DNA of 23,872 nucleotides. Origin: Methanobacteriaceae archaeon. GTDB taxonomy: Archaea; Methanobacteriota; Methanobacteria; Methanobacteriales; Methanobacteriaceae. Shown here piece after piece: positions 1 through 7,537 of this stretch (positions within the stretch are counted from its first letter, which is position 1; the number at the start of each line of letters is the position of its first letter). The notes beneath the pieces were generated by a model that was given only the letters and a program-made list of their open reading frames with translations, was not told the DNA's origin and did not search any database. The translations under genes and the position numbers were made by a program. The stretch lies in contig CAAFWR010000085.1 of the NCBI GenBank assembly GCA_900766745.1, positions 1-23,872 on the forward strand, given 5' to 3'.

Positions 1-1464
1 ACAGTTTTTCAATGTTCCATTCTTCCCTCCCCAATATATCGCTCCTCCATTGTTGAGAGTATTCTTGGTGAAATTGAAGTTTCGGAAAGTAATTTTCTCA
101 ATTAAAACGTTATCTCCAGTAACTTCAAAGTGGAGATTTTTACCTTTTGCATCGAAAGTCACATTACCTCGACTGGAGATTGTTATTCCTTTCCTATCCA
201 AAATAATGCTGTTATTAGGGGTTCCAATACCATTTTGAATCAAGATAGAATCGTAATCATGGATTTGATTATATTTATTTAAAAAGTCAGCAACAGTCCA
301 TTGCCAATAAACATTTGCACCATCAGCAGCATGATTATCTGTGAAATTGCAATTAAACATTGTACTGTTAGAACCATACCAGTAAACAGCACCACCCCAA
401 TTATTAGCAGTACTACCAGTAAAAGTACAATTAATTAAACGACCGTTAGGACTATTCCAATAAACGCTTCCACCAGCATTATTAGCAGCATTATTAATGA
501 AGGTAGAATTGGTTAAATTACCATTATTACCTCCCCAGAAAACAGTCCCAATATTAGCAGTATTGCTAGTGAAAAGAGAATCTGTTAAATGACCATTATT
601 GCCATACCAGACAACAGCACCACCCCAATTATTAGCAGTGTTATCAGTGAAGCTACAAGTAGCCAAAATACCATTAACACCACTCCAAAGAACAGCACCA
701 CCATTATTTGTAGCAACATTATGGATAAAAGTAGAATTTATTAAACCACCATTATCACTATGCCAATAAACACCACCACCATCAGTACCAACGTTAGAAA
801 TAAAAGTACAACCTGTTAAAGTTCCATTAATAGAAGAAGACTGCCAATAAATACCACCACCTCTATTCGCAGTATTATTAATTAAAATACACTTAGACAC
901 AGTAAAATTATCACCTCCCCACAAGTCAATACCACCACCAATATTACCTGCAATATTTCTAGTGAAATTACAATCAGATATAATGCCATTGCCACGACCT
1001 AATGAAGCACCACCCCCATTCAGCTTTGCATTATTACCAATGAAATTAGAATCGGTTAAAAAACCACCAGTAGCATCCCAAAGAACACCTCCTCCAGAAT
1101 GATCCGCACTATTATTAATAAAAATAGAACTAGATAAATGACCATTAGAACCACTCCAATAAACACCACCACCCCTATTAGTAGCAACATTATCAGTAAA
1201 AATACAATTAGCCAAAATACCATTAACACCACTCCAAAGAACAGCACCACCATAAGTTGCACCATTAATCATAAAAGTAGAATTAGTTACGACACCATCA
1301 GTACCATTCCAATAAATAGCTCCACCACTTTCATTAACACTATTATTAATGAAAATACAATCATCTAAAGTACCAGAATCACCATTCCAAAGCACAGCAC
1401 CCCCAGTTTGGAAACTGAAGTTTATTAGAATACCTGCTATATTATGTAAAAGTTCATTTTTCTG
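1..1464 (-). CDS. Adhesin-like surface protein, beta-helix repeats (partial, runs off left edge; 5' end truncated)
   Basis: The minus strand is open for 488 codons, from just after a stop codon at 1467-1465 to the window edge. The translation is a run of about 16 units of 20-27 residues following GGAVYWxGxNGxLxNCxFTxNTANN, the GGA[VI]...FxxN pattern of Chlamydia PMP-type right-handed beta-helices. Such adhesin-like proteins are abundant in Methanobrevibacter and are thought to sit on the cell surface. Near 63-305 the repeats give way to a non-repeat segment (contains TVADFLNKYNQ, ILIQNGIGTPNN and NVTFDAKGKN), then GGAIYWGG resumes. The first in-frame ATG is at 1272 and a GTG is at 1395, both inside repeats. 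No signal peptide lies upstream in any frame before the neighbouring gene. It is therefore either a 5'-deleted pseudogene or a silent cassette. The coding nature of the frame is clear; expression is doubtful. Confidence 0.85.
660..1253. repeat. 45-bp exact direct repeat inside the adhesin frame (660-704 and 1209-1253)
   Basis: The 45 bases at 660-704 recur without change at 1209-1253. The offset is 549 bases, exactly 183 codons, so the copies are in the same frame and both encode GGAVLWSGVNGILA. A second pair, 374-411 and 602-639, matches at 36 of 38 bases with an offset of 76 codons. Protein-level beta-helix repeats elsewhere in the frame are much more diverged at the DNA level, so these look like recent duplication or gene conversion. 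Confidence 0.8.
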
Positions 1465-1554
1465 TTAAAATTTATTTCAAATTTTAAGTGTTTAACTAAA
1501 TTTCTATTATATCTATATTTGTTCAATATTAGCAGTCAATATTTGAATGTCAAA

Positions 1555-1564
1555 TTTTATATTA
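1555..1564 (+). promoter_or_regulatory. Probable TATA box for the kae1 operon
   Basis: TTTTATATTA lies in a very AT-rich gap. With the usual archaeal spacing of about 27 bases, transcription would start near 1586. That leaves a leader of about 25 bases containing the AGTGAT ribosome binding site at 1602-1607. The gap 1468-1611 has no other recognisable element. Confidence 0.4.
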
Positions 1565-1611
1565 ATTATAAAATAATAATATTTACATAATTCAAGCATT
1601 TAGTGATTATT

Positions 1612-3213
1612 TTGATAAGTTTAGGAATTGAAGGTACAGCTGAAAAAACTGGCGTTGGGATAGTTGATGATGAAGGAAATATTCTGGCTATGGCTGGTAA
1701 GCAACTTTTTCCAGAAAAAGGGGGGATTCATCCGAGAATAGCTGCAGAACATCATGGGGAATGGATTCCGAAGTTAATACCTCAGGCTATTGATGAGGCT
1801 GGAATAAACTATGATGATATTGATTTAATTTCATTTTCACAAGGTCCGGGTTTAGGTCCTGCTTTAAGAATTGTAGCTACTTCTGCAAGATCTCTTGCTT
1901 TATCTTTAAATAAACCAATAATTGGTGTCAATCATTGTATTGGTCATGTTGAAGTTGGAAAACTTGACACTGGTGCAGTTAATCCTGTTACTCTCTATGC
2001 TAGTGGGGGAAATAGTCAGGTAATAGCTTTTGAAAGTGGAAGATATAGGATTTTTGGAGAAACTTTAGATATTGCTATTGGTAATTGTCTTGATCATTTT
2101 GGTCGTGAAACTGGTTTAGGTCATCCTGGAGGTCCTGTAATTGAAAAACTTGCTAAATCTGGCAGTTATGTTGATTTGCCTTACAGTGTTAAAGGTATGG
2201 ATTTTTCATTTTCAGGTCTTCTCTCTGCTGCTTTAAGGCAGTACGAAAAAGGGACAGATATTGAAGATATTTGTTTTTCACTTCAGGAAACAGCTTTTGC
2301 AATGTTAGTTGAAGTTACAGAAAGGGCTCTTTCACATACTCAGAAAGATGAAGTAATGCTTTGTGGAGGAGTCTCTGCAAACAGTAGGCTTCGTGAAATG
2401 TTAAATATAATGGCTGATGAACACGGTGCAGACTTTTATATGCCTGAAATGAGATTATGTGGGGATAATGGAGTTATGATTGCATGGTTAGGTCTTTTAA
2501 TAAATAAATATTCTGGACCTTTAGCAATGGAGGATACTGGGATTATTCAAAGATTTAGAACCGATGAGGTGGATATTCCATGGGTTTCTAACAAAAGATC
2601 ATATCTTAAATTATCTGATGGTTTAATAGCTAAAGGAGCTGAATCAAATATTGTTGATGGCCAATACTTGAATAAGAGCGCTATTTTAAAAAATAGGATT
2701 CCTAAAAATTACAGAATTCCTGAAATCGATGACAAAATTAGAAAATCAAGAACAAAACTTGAAGCTAAGCTACTTTCAGATGTAAAAAGAGGTGGCGTAA
2801 TTACTCCTTTGTTATATAACGTTGATTTAGATGATAAAATAATTGCTATGGAAAAAATTGATGGAAAAATGGTTAAAGATATAATAACAATGGAAAGCGA
2901 AGATTTAGCCACTAGGATTGGCCAAGATATTAGTAAAATACATAATCAGAACATTATTCACGGAGACATAACAACTTCAAACATGTTGGTTGATTCAAAA
3001 GGGGATCTGGTATTTTTAGATTTCGGACTTGGAAGATATTCAGATTTACTTGAAGATAAGGCTGTTGACTTGCTTGTTTTGAAAAAATCTCTTCAAAGCA
3101 TTGATCAAAAAATAGCCAGTCATATATTCGATTTGGTTCTTGATGGTTACAATAATGATAGTATTGTTAAGAAAATAAAAGAAATTGAATTAAGAGGGAG
3201 ATACACTCATTAG
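1612..3213 (+). CDS. kae1: Kae1-Bud32 fusion, tRNA N6-threonylcarbamoyltransferase with KEOPS kinase
   Basis: Bifunctional KEOPS protein that makes t6A at position 37 of ANN-decoding tRNAs. Residues about 1-325 are the Kae1 (TsaD/ASKHA) domain: LGIEGTAEKTG at the N-terminus, the metal-binding NHCIGH (H108, H112), VTLYASGGNSQV, and CGDNGVMIAW near 283. Residues about 335-533 are the Bud32 kinase: GAESNI nucleotide loop, K360 in ILKNR, the catalytic HGDITTSN (450-457) and DFG (470-472). The same fusion is known in Methanocaldococcus jannaschii (MJ1130), and the length (533 aa) is usual. I chose TTG at 1612 because AGTGAT ends four bases before it, as in downstream genes, and it gives the family N-terminus. 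A GTG at 1603 would add three residues but lies within that site. The next gene, rdgB, starts ten bases after its stop. Confidence 0.96.
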   Translation: MISLGIEGTAEKTGVGIVDDEGNILAMAGKQLFPEKGGIHPRIAAEHHGEWIPKLIPQAIDEAGINYDDIDLISFSQGPGLGPALRIVATSARSLALSLNKPIIGVNHCIGHVEVGKLDTGAVNPVTLYASGGNSQVIAFESGRYRIFGETLDIAIGNCLDHFGRETGLGHPGGPVIEKLAKSGSYVDLPYSVKGMDFSFSGLLSAALRQYEKGTDIEDICFSLQETAFAMLVEVTERALSHTQKDEVMLCGGVSANSRLREMLNIMADEHGADFYMPEMRLCGDNGVMIAWLGLLINKYSGPLAMEDTGIIQRFRTDEVDIPWVSNKRSYLKLSDGLIAKGAESNIVDGQYLNKSAILKNRIPKNYRIPEIDDKIRKSRTKLEAKLLSDVKRGGVITPLLYNVDLDDKIIAMEKIDGKMVKDIITMESEDLATRIGQDISKIHNQNIIHGDITTSNMLVDSKGDLVFLDFGLGRYSDLLEDKAVDLLVLKKSLQSIDQKIASHIFDLVLDGYNNDSIVKKIKEIELRGRYTH

Positions 3214-3222
3214 GTGATTTTA

Positions 3223-3771
3223 ATGATAACATTTATTACTGGGAATAAACATAAAGTAAAAGAAGCAGAGAATATTTTTAAAGATTACGATATTGAACTA
3301 GAGCATATTGATTTAGGTTACTGTGAACCTCAAGGAACTCTTGAAGAAGTAGCTATATCTGGTGCAAAATATGCTTGTCGTAAGCTAAATAAACCTGTGA
3401 TTGTGGAAGATGCTGGTTTGTTTATAAGAGCTCTTAAAGATTTTCCCGGAACTTATTCCTCATATGTACAGGATACATTAGGAAATGAGGGAATTTTAAA
3501 GCTTTTAAAAGATACTGACGATAGATATGCCGAATTCAGGTCAGTTATTGGGTACTGCGCCCCCAATTCTGAGCCCAAGATCTTTTTAGGCAAAGTCAGT
3601 GGAGAAATAGCTCTTAGTGAGAAAGGCAATTTAGGATTTGCTTTTGATCCGATATTCTATGTACCTGAGGAAGGTAAAACTTTTGGAGAACTCACAACAG
3701 AAGAGAAAAATCAGTTTTCACATAGAAAAAATTCTTTAGAGAAATTTATTAAATGGTATTCTAAAGAGTAA
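3223..3771 (+). CDS. rdgB: XTP/dITP diphosphatase (non-canonical purine NTP pyrophosphatase, HAM1/RdgB family)
   Basis: Hydrolyses dITP, ITP and XTP to monophosphates, keeping deaminated purines out of DNA and RNA. Family signatures are complete: N-terminal [12 protein letters not shown] (substrate loop), VEDAGLFI (metal-binding acidic pair), GFAFDPIF, and the C-terminal [10 protein letters not shown]. The length of 182 residues is normal. ATG 3223 is preferred over the GTG at 3214 because GGTGAT (3213-3218) stands four bases before ATG, whereas the GTG is part of that binding site. GGTGAT also overlaps the last base of the kae1 stop codon, which suggests co-transcription and translational coupling with kae1-bud32. 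No unusual features. Confidence 0.95.
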   Translation: MITFITGNKHKVKEAENIFKDYDIELEHIDLGYCEPQGTLEEVAISGAKYACRKLNKPVIVEDAGLFIRALKDFPGTYSSYVQDTLGNEGILKLLKDTDDRYAEFRSVIGYCAPNSEPKIFLGKVSGEIALSEKGNLGFAFDPIFYVPEEGKTFGELTTEEKNQFSHRKNSLEKFIKWYSKE

Positions 3772-3814
3772 TTACATTTTGGGCTTATTATATTAATATT
3801 TAAGAGGAATTATT

Positions 3815-4213
3815 ATGGCAAAACCAGATTGGGTAACTTATAGTAATGAAGAAATTGAAGAAATGATTTTAAAATTCACCAAAGAAGGTAAATCTACCAG
3901 TGAAATTGGTATTATATTAAGAGACACTTACGGAATTCCAAGTGTCAAAGAGGTAACTGGTGAAAGAATCAACGAAATCCTTAAAAGAAATGGTCAAGCT
4001 CAAGAATATCCTGAAGATTTAATGAACTTAATTAGAAGAGCTGTAAACATCAGAGACCACTTATCTGAAAATCCTAAAGATTTACACTCTAAAAGAGGAT
4101 TAACTATTATTGAGGCTAGAATCAGAAGATTAGGCGCATATTACGTCAAAGAAGGAGAATTACCAGAAGGTTGGAGATATAATCCACAACAAGCAGCACT
4201 CCTTGTTAAATAG
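3815..4213 (+). CDS. rps15: 30S ribosomal protein S15 (uS15)
   Basis: Small-subunit ribosomal protein that binds the central domain of 16S rRNA. The 132-residue archaeal/eukaryotic long form is seen: an N-terminal extension with [15 protein letters not shown] and a helical [13 protein letters not shown] segment, followed by the S15 core around [15 protein letters not shown] and the C-terminal [13 protein letters not shown]. The ATG at 3815 has GAGGAA upstream with suitable spacing. A TATA-like stretch (TTATATTAATATT, 3787-3799) in the 43-base gap may provide a promoter of its own in addition to read-through from rdgB. Its stop codon overlaps the likely start of the following DHH nuclease gene; rps15 next to a GAN-type nuclease is a recurrent archaeal arrangement. 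Confidence 0.97.
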   Translation: MAKPDWVTYSNEEIEEMILKFTKEGKSTSEIGIILRDTYGIPSVKEVTGERINEILKRNGQAQEYPEDLMNLIRRAVNIRDHLSENPKDLHSKRGLTIIEARIRRLGAYYVKEGELPEGWRYNPQQAALLVK

Positions 4214-5540
4214 AGCTAAAGAAGCTAGTGATATGCTTCAGGAGCATATCGATAATGATGATGTTATAAGATTAATTTCTCATAACGACGCTGATGGAAT
4301 TTCAGCAGCAGCAGTTCTAGCAAATGCTTTAAAAGAAGAGAAGATTAGATATCACACAACTATTGTTCCTCGTCTTAAGGACGACGTTATCAATAGCTTA
4401 AGAAGTGACAAATCTTCTTTATTTGTTTTTACAGATATGGGAAGTGCTTATGTTAAAGAACTTAATACTTTTAAAAGCGATGTTATAATTGCTGATCACC
4501 ATCAGGTAAATGACACAGAAAGCGAAAGCAATCTTGTTCATGTAAATCCACATCTATTTGGTGTTGATGGAAGTAAAGAACTAAGTGGCGCTGGAGCAAG
4601 CTATCTGGTAGCTCGTGGTCTTGGAAAAAAACATTTAGCTTATTTTGGTTTAGTTGGAGCATTTGGCGATATGCAAGGACAAGACGGATTTATGGGTATG
4701 AATCAATTGATTGTTGAGGATGCTAAAGAAAGTGGTGTTTTAGAAATTCATGAAGGCCTTAAAATTGTCTCTAAATCTAGCGACCCATTATATAAGGCAT
4801 TAGCATATACTTTTTCTCCTCCATTACCTGGAATTACAGGGGATTTAACTGGAGCTCGTGAATTTCTGGAAAAAATGAATCTATCCTACGGTATTAAATT
4901 TACAGATTTAGAAGGAGAAGAACAGGACCTTCTTAAAGAAGCACTTATTAATGTTAATGAAGATATTTTTGGACTTTGCTATACTGTACCAAAAGAAATC
5001 CCTCTTTTAAGAGATTTGGAAGAATATGCATATATTTTAGATGCTTGTGGAAAAAATAAGAAATTTGGATTGGCTTTGGGAATAACTCTTGGAGAACGTG
5101 AAAGGGTTTTAGATGTTGCACTTAATCTTCAAAGAGAATACCGTGATCAAATAGTTAGAGGCCTTGAATGGGCTAAAAAGGAAGGGGCCAGTCAACTTAA
5201 CAAGATACAATATCTCTACAGTGAAGATAAAATCTTGAAAACGGTTATGGGAACAATAGCAAGTATAGGCTTATCTGCAGAAATATTTGACACTTCAAAG
5301 CCAATATTGGGGTTATCTAGATTATATAAAGATATTAAAATTTCTGGAAGAACTACTAGAGACATGGTAGAAAATGGAGTAGATTTAGGTAAAGCACTTA
5401 AAGATGCTTCTAATAATTTTACAGGACAAGGGGGAGGTCATGATATTGCTGCAGGAGCAATGATTCCTTATGAAGCGAAAGACAACTTCCTTCATCTTGT
5501 AGATGAAATTGTTGAATACCAACTAGAAGAGAATTCTTAA
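4203..5540 (+). CDS. recJ: DHH/DHHA1-family single-strand nuclease, archaeal RecJ/GAN-like
   Basis: Predicted Mn-dependent exonuclease of the archaeal RecJ family (COG0608); related proteins, such as Thermococcus GAN, join the GINS-MCM replicative helicase. Motifs in order: [13 protein letters not shown] (motif I), VFTDMGS (II), IADHHQ (DHH, III), GAFGDMQG (IV), and the C-terminal DHHA1 signature [10 protein letters not shown]. All expected acidic and histidine residues are present, and the length (445 aa) is typical. The likely start is TTG 4203, inside the last codons of rps15, because the helix it adds ([13 protein letters not shown]) has counterparts in homologues. ATG 4233 (435 aa) is the alternative. 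Neither has a clear ribosome binding site, so translation is probably coupled to rps15. Activity on DNA or RNA cannot be decided from sequence. Confidence 0.88.
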   Translation: MLNRAKEASDMLQEHIDNDDVIRLISHNDADGISAAAVLANALKEEKIRYHTTIVPRLKDDVINSLRSDKSSLFVFTDMGSAYVKELNTFKSDVIIADHHQVNDTESESNLVHVNPHLFGVDGSKELSGAGASYLVARGLGKKHLAYFGLVGAFGDMQGQDGFMGMNQLIVEDAKESGVLEIHEGLKIVSKSSDPLYKALAYTFSPPLPGITGDLTGAREFLEKMNLSYGIKFTDLEGEEQDLLKEALINVNEDIFGLCYTVPKEIPLLRDLEEYAYILDACGKNKKFGLALGITLGERERVLDVALNLQREYRDQIVRGLEWAKKEGASQLNKIQYLYSEDKILKTVMGTIASIGLSAEIFDTSKPILGLSRLYKDIKISGRTTRDMVENGVDLGKALKDASNNFTGQGGGHDIAAGAMIPYEAKDNFLHLVDEIVEYQLEENS

Positions 5541-5549
5541 GGTGATTTG

Positions 5550-6737
5550 ATGTATTTAACTAACAAAGAAGAGGCAATGTGTAATGGTGAATACGGAGAA
5601 ACAATCCGTAAAAGTATGGATATTTTAGTAGCTTTAGGAGATATTTATGGAGCAGAAAAACTTGTAGATATCACATCAGCACAAGTATCTGGAGTATCCT
5701 ATAAAACAATTGGTCAGGCAGGTCTCGAATATCTTGAAGACCTTGCAAAAGATGATAAAGGAGTTGCAACAGTCACTTCAACATTAAATCCTCCAGGAAC
5801 AGATTTAGATAACTGGGACAAATTCGGATTTCCAGAAGAATTTTCAATAAAGCAGAACCAGATAGTAGATGCCTATGGAAAACTTGGAATAACAAAAACT
5901 TGTACATGCACTCCGTATCTTGTAGGAAATGTTCCAAGATTTAGAGATCACATATCATGGTCAGAATCATCAGCAGTAGCTTTTGTAAATTCTGTTATAG
6001 GGGCTAGAACCAATCGTGAAGGAGGTCCGGGGGCTCTTGCAGCAGCTATTGTTGGCAAAACTCCTTTATATGGATTCCATCTTCAGGAAAACAGGACTGC
6101 AGACTGGATAATTGATGTTGAAACAGAATTGTCCGGAGCAGATTTTGGTGCATTAGGTTATATTGTTGGCCAGAACGTTGGCGGTGATGTTCCATATTTC
6201 ACTTTAAGAAATACTCCAAACAATAATGATTTAAAAACACTTGGAGCAGCTCTTGCTTCATCAGGTTCAGTTGCACTGTATCATATAGAGAATGTGACTC
6301 CAGAATATGATGTAGCAGACAAAAGTGAGGCATCTGAAAATATTACAATCACAAAAGAGGATATTCTTCAAACTCGTGAAAAACTAACAACAACAGATAA
6401 AGAAGCAGATTTAATCTGTTTGGGATGTCCTCATGCATCTCTTGAAGAAATAAAAAAGGTTGCAGATATTGTCAAAGGCAAAACAATTAAAAACAAATTA
6501 TGGATATGTACTTCAATAAACGTAAAAGCCTCAGCAGATAGGATGGGTTATACAAAAACTATAGAAAATGCCGGAGGAAACATAGTCTGTGATACCTGTA
6601 TGGTAGTGGCTCCGATAGAAGACATGGGCTTTGAAGTAATTGGCGTAAACTCAGCAAAAGCAGCTAATTATGTTCCGTCAATGTGTGGACTTGACGTTGT
6701 ATATAATGATGTCGAAAATCTGATTCAATTTGAGTAG
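5550..6737 (+). CDS. Aconitase X catalytic subunit: probable phosphomevalonate dehydratase, large subunit
   Basis: Large (catalytic) subunit of an AcnX-type [4Fe-4S] hydro-lyase. In archaea this family includes phosphomevalonate dehydratase (PMDh), which turns mevalonate 5-phosphate into trans-anhydromevalonate 5-phosphate in the archaeal mevalonate pathway to isoprenoid lipids. Visible family features are the N-terminal [30 protein letters not shown] (118-129), [19 protein letters not shown], and further cysteine motifs CLGCPHAS (290-297) and CDTCMVVAP (347-355), which supply candidate cluster ligands. The length (395 aa) is usual. ATG 5550 follows GGTGAT (5541-5546) by three bases; a TTG at 5547 would add one Met. 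The small subunit (DUF126 family, about 130 aa) is not beside it and must be encoded elsewhere. Substrate assignment rests on the archaeal context. Confidence 0.9.
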   Translation: MYLTNKEEAMCNGEYGETIRKSMDILVALGDIYGAEKLVDITSAQVSGVSYKTIGQAGLEYLEDLAKDDKGVATVTSTLNPPGTDLDNWDKFGFPEEFSIKQNQIVDAYGKLGITKTCTCTPYLVGNVPRFRDHISWSESSAVAFVNSVIGARTNREGGPGALAAAIVGKTPLYGFHLQENRTADWIIDVETELSGADFGALGYIVGQNVGGDVPYFTLRNTPNNNDLKTLGAALASSGSVALYHIENVTPEYDVADKSEASENITITKEDILQTREKLTTTDKEADLICLGCPHASLEEIKKVADIVKGKTIKNKLWICTSINVKASADRMGYTKTIENAGGNIVCDTCMVVAPIEDMGFEVIGVNSAKAANYVPSMCGLDVVYNDVENLIQFE

Positions 6738-6743
6738 ATAAAA

Positions 6744-7415
6744 ATGGAAGAAATGAATTTACTAAACCCAAATTTCTTTTTTTTAAAAGACAATTATGAT
6801 TCACTATATGATAAGTGTAAGAACATGGATTTAGCTATTGTAAATGAGAAATACAATGCTTCTGTAATAGCATCTAACAGTATTCTTCATGAACTTCTAA
6901 AAACAATAGCAAAATCAGAAGATGGTGATTTGGATAAACTTCTTGATAGGGTTTGTAAATTAAATACAACAGCTTCAGAAATAGGATTATATCTTCGAGA
7001 AATAAGAGCCAATGGTAAAAGAGCTATTAATAACTCAAGAAGATTTTCTAAAAGCAAAGCTATTAAGAATGCTGAAATGGTTTATGAAGTAACTTCCTAT
7101 TTTTTATATGCTGGCTTAAACCCTTTAGAACCATACCAGCCACCTCAATACTATGATGACTGGGTTAAAAAAGAAATAGCTGATATAAGAGATCTTGAAG
7201 AGTATTTGGCAGATTTTAATGAAAAAACACACGAAGAAGAATTTACAGAATCTAAACCACAAACAGAAGATTCTAGAGAAAAAAGTGAAAGCTCTTCTAA
7301 AAAAATAGTGATTAAAGTTAAAACAGAAAAAACACCTGAAATCAGGCTTATCATGAAAGAAGATATGGTTGATGAATTTAAACCAGTTATTGAAATTGAT
7401 TATTTTGAAGATTAA
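6744..7415 (+). CDS. Hypothetical protein, helical, weakly DUF4145-like, charged tail
   Basis: I do not recognise this 223-residue protein with confidence. Residues about 15-125 are predicted mostly helical. A stretch NASVIASNSILHELLKTIAK followed by LDRVCKLNT and LYLREIRANGKRAIN (83-97) resembles the DUF4145/HEPN-like layout, where an IRxxGN[xA]H motif ends the domain. Here the usual histidine is absent (RANGKRAIN). Residues about 160-187 are a low-complexity linker rich in E, S and K, followed by a short beta-rich end (KKIVIKVKTEK...IRLIMKEDM...PVIEIDYFED). There is no signal peptide and no membrane segment. It starts six bases after the PMDh-L stop, so it is probably in the same operon, but nothing ties it to isoprenoid synthesis. 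ATG 6756 is an alternative start. No ribosome binding site stands out. Confidence 0.75.
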   Translation: MEEMNLLNPNFFFLKDNYDSLYDKCKNMDLAIVNEKYNASVIASNSILHELLKTIAKSEDGDLDKLLDRVCKLNTTASEIGLYLREIRANGKRAINNSRRFSKSKAIKNAEMVYEVTSYFLYAGLNPLEPYQPPQYYDDWVKKEIADIRDLEEYLADFNEKTHEEEFTESKPQTEDSREKSESSSKKIVIKVKTEKTPEIRLIMKEDMVDEFKPVIEIDYFED

Positions 7416-7469
7416 GCTATTTTTACCCTAGATTATTCATTTCAAGATATTCATATAGAAATTACAAAA

Positions 7470-7531
7470 ATTTATTATATTATGAATTTGATATTTTTTA
7501 TTATAGCTAAAACGAATTATTTTTAAGGAAG
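7470..7531 (+). promoter_or_regulatory. Probable promoter and ribosome binding site of the Mur ligase pair
   Basis: The 122-base gap after the preceding gene holds TTTATTATATTATG (7470-7483), a TATA-like element. It predicts a start of transcription near 7503 and a leader of about 35 bases. AAGGAAG (7525-7531) stands six bases before ATG 7538 and is a good ribosome binding site. A new transcription unit therefore probably begins here. Confidence 0.45.
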
Positions 7532-7537
7532 TTTATT

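Noticed and set aside
374..1253. Tandem repeats that might be a CRISPR array
   Set aside because: The units vary in sequence, keep a multiple-of-three length and encode GGAV beta-helix rungs. There are no constant repeats with unique spacers and no cas genes.
50..1368. Short open frames on the plus strand (50-238, 1138-1368) and a hydrophobic minus-strand frame (1056-1265)
   Set aside because: They are out-of-frame readings of the adhesin repeats. The Thr/Asn/Ile-rich and Val/Leu/Phe-rich compositions are by-products of the repeated codons, and the true frame runs through all of them.
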